Part shown: positions 62,452-64,000 of the stretch, piece after piece
How positions within the stretch are numbered: position 1 is the stretch's first letter
How the letters are laid out: every line of letters begins with the position of its first letter
Assembly: GCF_900104185.1 (NCBI RefSeq)
Contig: NZ_FNIZ01000018.1
Location: 1 to 64,000 of the forward strand
DNA: 64,000 nt
Source: Halobacillus aidingensis
Lineage (GTDB): Bacteria > Bacillota > Bacilli > Bacillales > Halobacillaceae
Direction of reading: 5' to 3'
Notes under the pieces: model-generated
What the model saw: the letters and a program-made list of their open reading frames with translations, nothing else
Database searches by the model: none
What the model was told of the DNA's origin: nothing
Program-made: the position numbers and the translations under genes

Positions 62452-63792
62452 TTGACTAAAGCTGATGTAAAAAGCGAAATGCTTTCAAAAGACGAGAAGT
62501 ATGTATGGCACTCCATGAAGCCCTATAACCCTGATGCGACAATGATAGCCAAAAGTGCCAAAGGTTCCTGGATCACCGATATAGACGGTAACCGATATTT
62601 GGATGCGATGTCAGGCTTATGGTGTGTGAACGTTGGTTATGGGCGGGAGGAGCTTGCGAAAGCAGCTTATGAACAGATCAAGGATCTTTCTTATATGCCA
62701 CTTACGCAAAGTCATGAAGCTGCGATTCAATTAGGAGAAAAAATCAATCAGCTGCTTGGTGATGATTATGTCGTCTTTTTCTCAAACAGTGGATCGGAGG
62801 CAAATGAAGCTGCGTTTAAAATGGTTCGACAATATCATCAGCAAAAAGGGGATCACTACCGGACGAAATTCATTTCAAGATATCGCGCATATCATGGAAA
62901 TTCCACAAGCGCGTTAGCTGCCACGGGGCAGGCGCAGCGCAAATACAAGTACGAACCTCTAGGCCCTGGTTTTTTGCATGTCGCTCCACCTGATGAGTAC
63001 CGGAATGACCATAATGAAAAAGACCGCTTTGGAGCAAAGGAAATCGACGATGTGATGACATGGGAATATAGTGAATCGATTGCTGGTGTAATCATGGAGC
63101 CGATCATTACTGGTGGTGGTGTCATTGTACCGCCAGAACAGTATATGAAAGAGGTTCAAGCCATTTGTGAAAAGCACGGAGCTCTCATGATTGTCGATGA
63201 AGTGATCTGTGGTTTCGGACGTACAGGAAAGCCGTTCGGTTTTATGAACTATGGGGTGAAGCCCGATATCATTACGATGGCGAAAGGGATTACAAGTGCG
63301 TATCTTCCTCTTTCAGCGACGGCAGTCAAACGGGAAGTATATGAAGCATTTTGTGGAGACGATACGTATGATTTCTTCCGTCACATCAATACCTTCGGAG
63401 GTCATCCAGCGGCTTGTGCGGTTGCACTCAAAAATATTGAGATTATGGAAAGAGAAAACTTGTTTGAGCGTTCACGGGAATTAGGAGAGGCAGCGAAAAA
63501 TGATTTGAACACGCGTCTTCAAAACCATAGGCATGTGGGCAATGTGAGAGGGAAGGGGTTGCTCATCGGTATTGAGATGGTTGAAAGTAAGGAAAAGATG
63601 GAACCATTGGCTGTTGAGAAAGTCAACCAAATCATCGCTTATTGTAAGAACAAAGGAGTAATCATTGGCAAAAATGGGATGACAGTAGCCGGCTTTAACA
63701 ATGTCATTACACTATCTCCTCCTTTGTCTATCGAAGAAGAAGATCTGACTCTCCTGCTGGATACCGTGGTGGAGGCGATACAAACGTTATGA
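62452..63792 (+). CDS. Class III aminotransferase, probable beta-alanine:pyruvate transaminase
   Basis: The PLP enzyme would transfer the amino group of beta-alanine (or beta-aminoisobutyrate) to pyruvate, giving malonate semialdehyde and alanine. Class III features are visible: DAMSGLWCVNVGYG, FSNSGSEANEAAFKM, IVDEVICGFGRTG with the PLP-binding Asp, and the Schiff-base Lys278 in MAKGITSAY. The length of 446 residues fits the omega-aminotransferases. A gamma-aminobutyrate-type role is an alternative. TTG 62452 has GAGGAGGA upstream. Alanine dehydrogenase follows after 22 bp. Confidence 0.88.
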   Translation: MTKADVKSEMLSKDEKYVWHSMKPYNPDATMIAKSAKGSWITDIDGNRYLDAMSGLWCVNVGYGREELAKAAYEQIKDLSYMPLTQSHEAAIQLGEKINQLLGDDYVVFFSNSGSEANEAAFKMVRQYHQQKGDHYRTKFISRYRAYHGNSTSALAATGQAQRKYKYEPLGPGFLHVAPPDEYRNDHNEKDRFGAKEIDDVMTWEYSESIAGVIMEPIITGGGVIVPPEQYMKEVQAICEKHGALMIVDEVICGFGRTGKPFGFMNYGVKPDIITMAKGITSAYLPLSATAVKREVYEAFCGDDTYDFFRHINTFGGHPAACAVALKNIEIMERENLFERSRELGEAAKNDLNTRLQNHRHVGNVRGKGLLIGIEMVESKEKMEPLAVEKVNQIIAYCKNKGVIIGKNGMTVAGFNNVITLSPPLSIEEEDLTLLLDTVVEAIQTL

Positions 63793-63814
63793 TCTTAATT
63801 AGGAGGTTTCTCGA

Positions 63815-64000
63815 ATGCGGATAGGGATACCAAAGGAAATTAAAAATAATGAAAACCGTGTGGCGATTACTCCAGCTGGCGCGGTTAATCTAATCAATGA
63901 AGGACATGAAGTCTTTTTAGAGACGAAAGCTGGGGAACGCTCAGGTTTTTCTAATCAACAATATGAAGAAGTCGGAGTCAAAATCGTAGACACGGCTGCG
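63815..64000 (+). CDS. ald: Alanine dehydrogenase, N-terminal part (cut by window edge)
   Basis: The visible 62 codons begin MRIGIPKEIKNNENRVAITP and go on with INEGHEVFLETKAGERSGFS. This is the conserved N-terminus of NAD-dependent L-alanine dehydrogenase, including the substrate-binding region around RVAITP. AGGAGG precedes ATG 63815. Co-transcription with the transaminase makes sense: alanine formed by the transaminase would be oxidised back to pyruvate and ammonia. Confidence 0.93.
   Translation, partial: MRIGIPKEIKNNENRVAITPAGAVNLINEGHEVFLETKAGERSGFSNQQYEEVGVKIVDTAA

Overview
The window looks like a chromosomal segment of an endospore-forming, probably moderately halophilic Bacillaceae, most like Halobacillus or a close relative. 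This rests on gene order and gene content, not on a database match. The left two thirds follow the Bacillus subtilis yjzD-yjaU-med-fabHA-fabF / yjbA-trpS-oppABCDF / yjbC-spx-yjbE-mecA-coiA-pepF-yjbHIK-relQ-nadF-yjbO-prpE-yjbQ-fabI-cotO-cotYZ-yjcA / yjcFGH backbone almost gene for gene. Many proteins are rich in Asp and Glu (for example the linker after the OppA lipobox), which fits salt adaptation.

Layout. 1-350: edge of an IS1182-type insertion sequence. 350-4.2 kb: uppP, a YjzD-like peptide, a YjaU-like protein, the Med lipoprotein and the first intergenic repeat. 4.3-6.6 kb: fabHA-fabF behind a FapR-type operator. 6.6-10.6 kb: an LCP cell-wall ligase, yjbA, and trpS behind a tryptophan T-box. 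11-17 kb: the oligopeptide ABC transporter oppABCDF with a CodY-like box. 17-30 kb: a DUF4015 glycosidase-like protein, then the stress and proteolysis group yjbC, spx, terC, mecA, coiA, pepF, yjbH, truncated haemoglobin and CYTH, and then relQ, nadF and a pseudouridine synthase. 30-36 kb: prpE, mgtE, a CPA2 antiporter, and fabI with a second FapR-type operator. 36-43 kb: a degenerate EAL protein, spore-coat genes (cotO, cotY/Z and a sigma-K-preceded charged protein), small unknowns, an MBL-fold hydrolase, DUF421 and yjcFGH. 43-49 kb: two identical tRNA-Val(GAC) genes flanking a DUF2254 membrane protein, a Tyr/Pro-rich double-psi-barrel protein with a sigma-K-like promoter, an orphan gene, alkaline phosphatase with Pho boxes, and a lipoprotein. 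49.4-64 kb: a catabolic island.

The catabolic island appears to encode a complete reductive pyrimidine route. An NCS1 permease imports the substrate. PreT/PreA reduce uracil or thymine. Dihydropyrimidinase and a nitrilase-fold beta-ureidopropionase release beta-alanine. A class III aminotransferase makes malonate semialdehyde plus alanine, a methylmalonate/malonate-semialdehyde dehydrogenase makes acetyl-CoA, and alanine dehydrogenase (cut by the window edge) recycles alanine to pyruvate. A PucR-family regulator and a 78-residue protein of unknown function are embedded. Three separated promoters of this island share a 20-bp box placed exactly 38 bp before each -10 element, which suggests one dedicated activator.

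The least explained feature is a family of long, GC-rich, hairpin-forming composite repeats. Six copies (R1-R6, about 0.5-0.7 kb each) lie in intergenic gaps, most bounded by near-identical inverted ends. Three of them carry the same inserted 159-bp structured module at the same position. Several sit where the B. subtilis gene order is broken.
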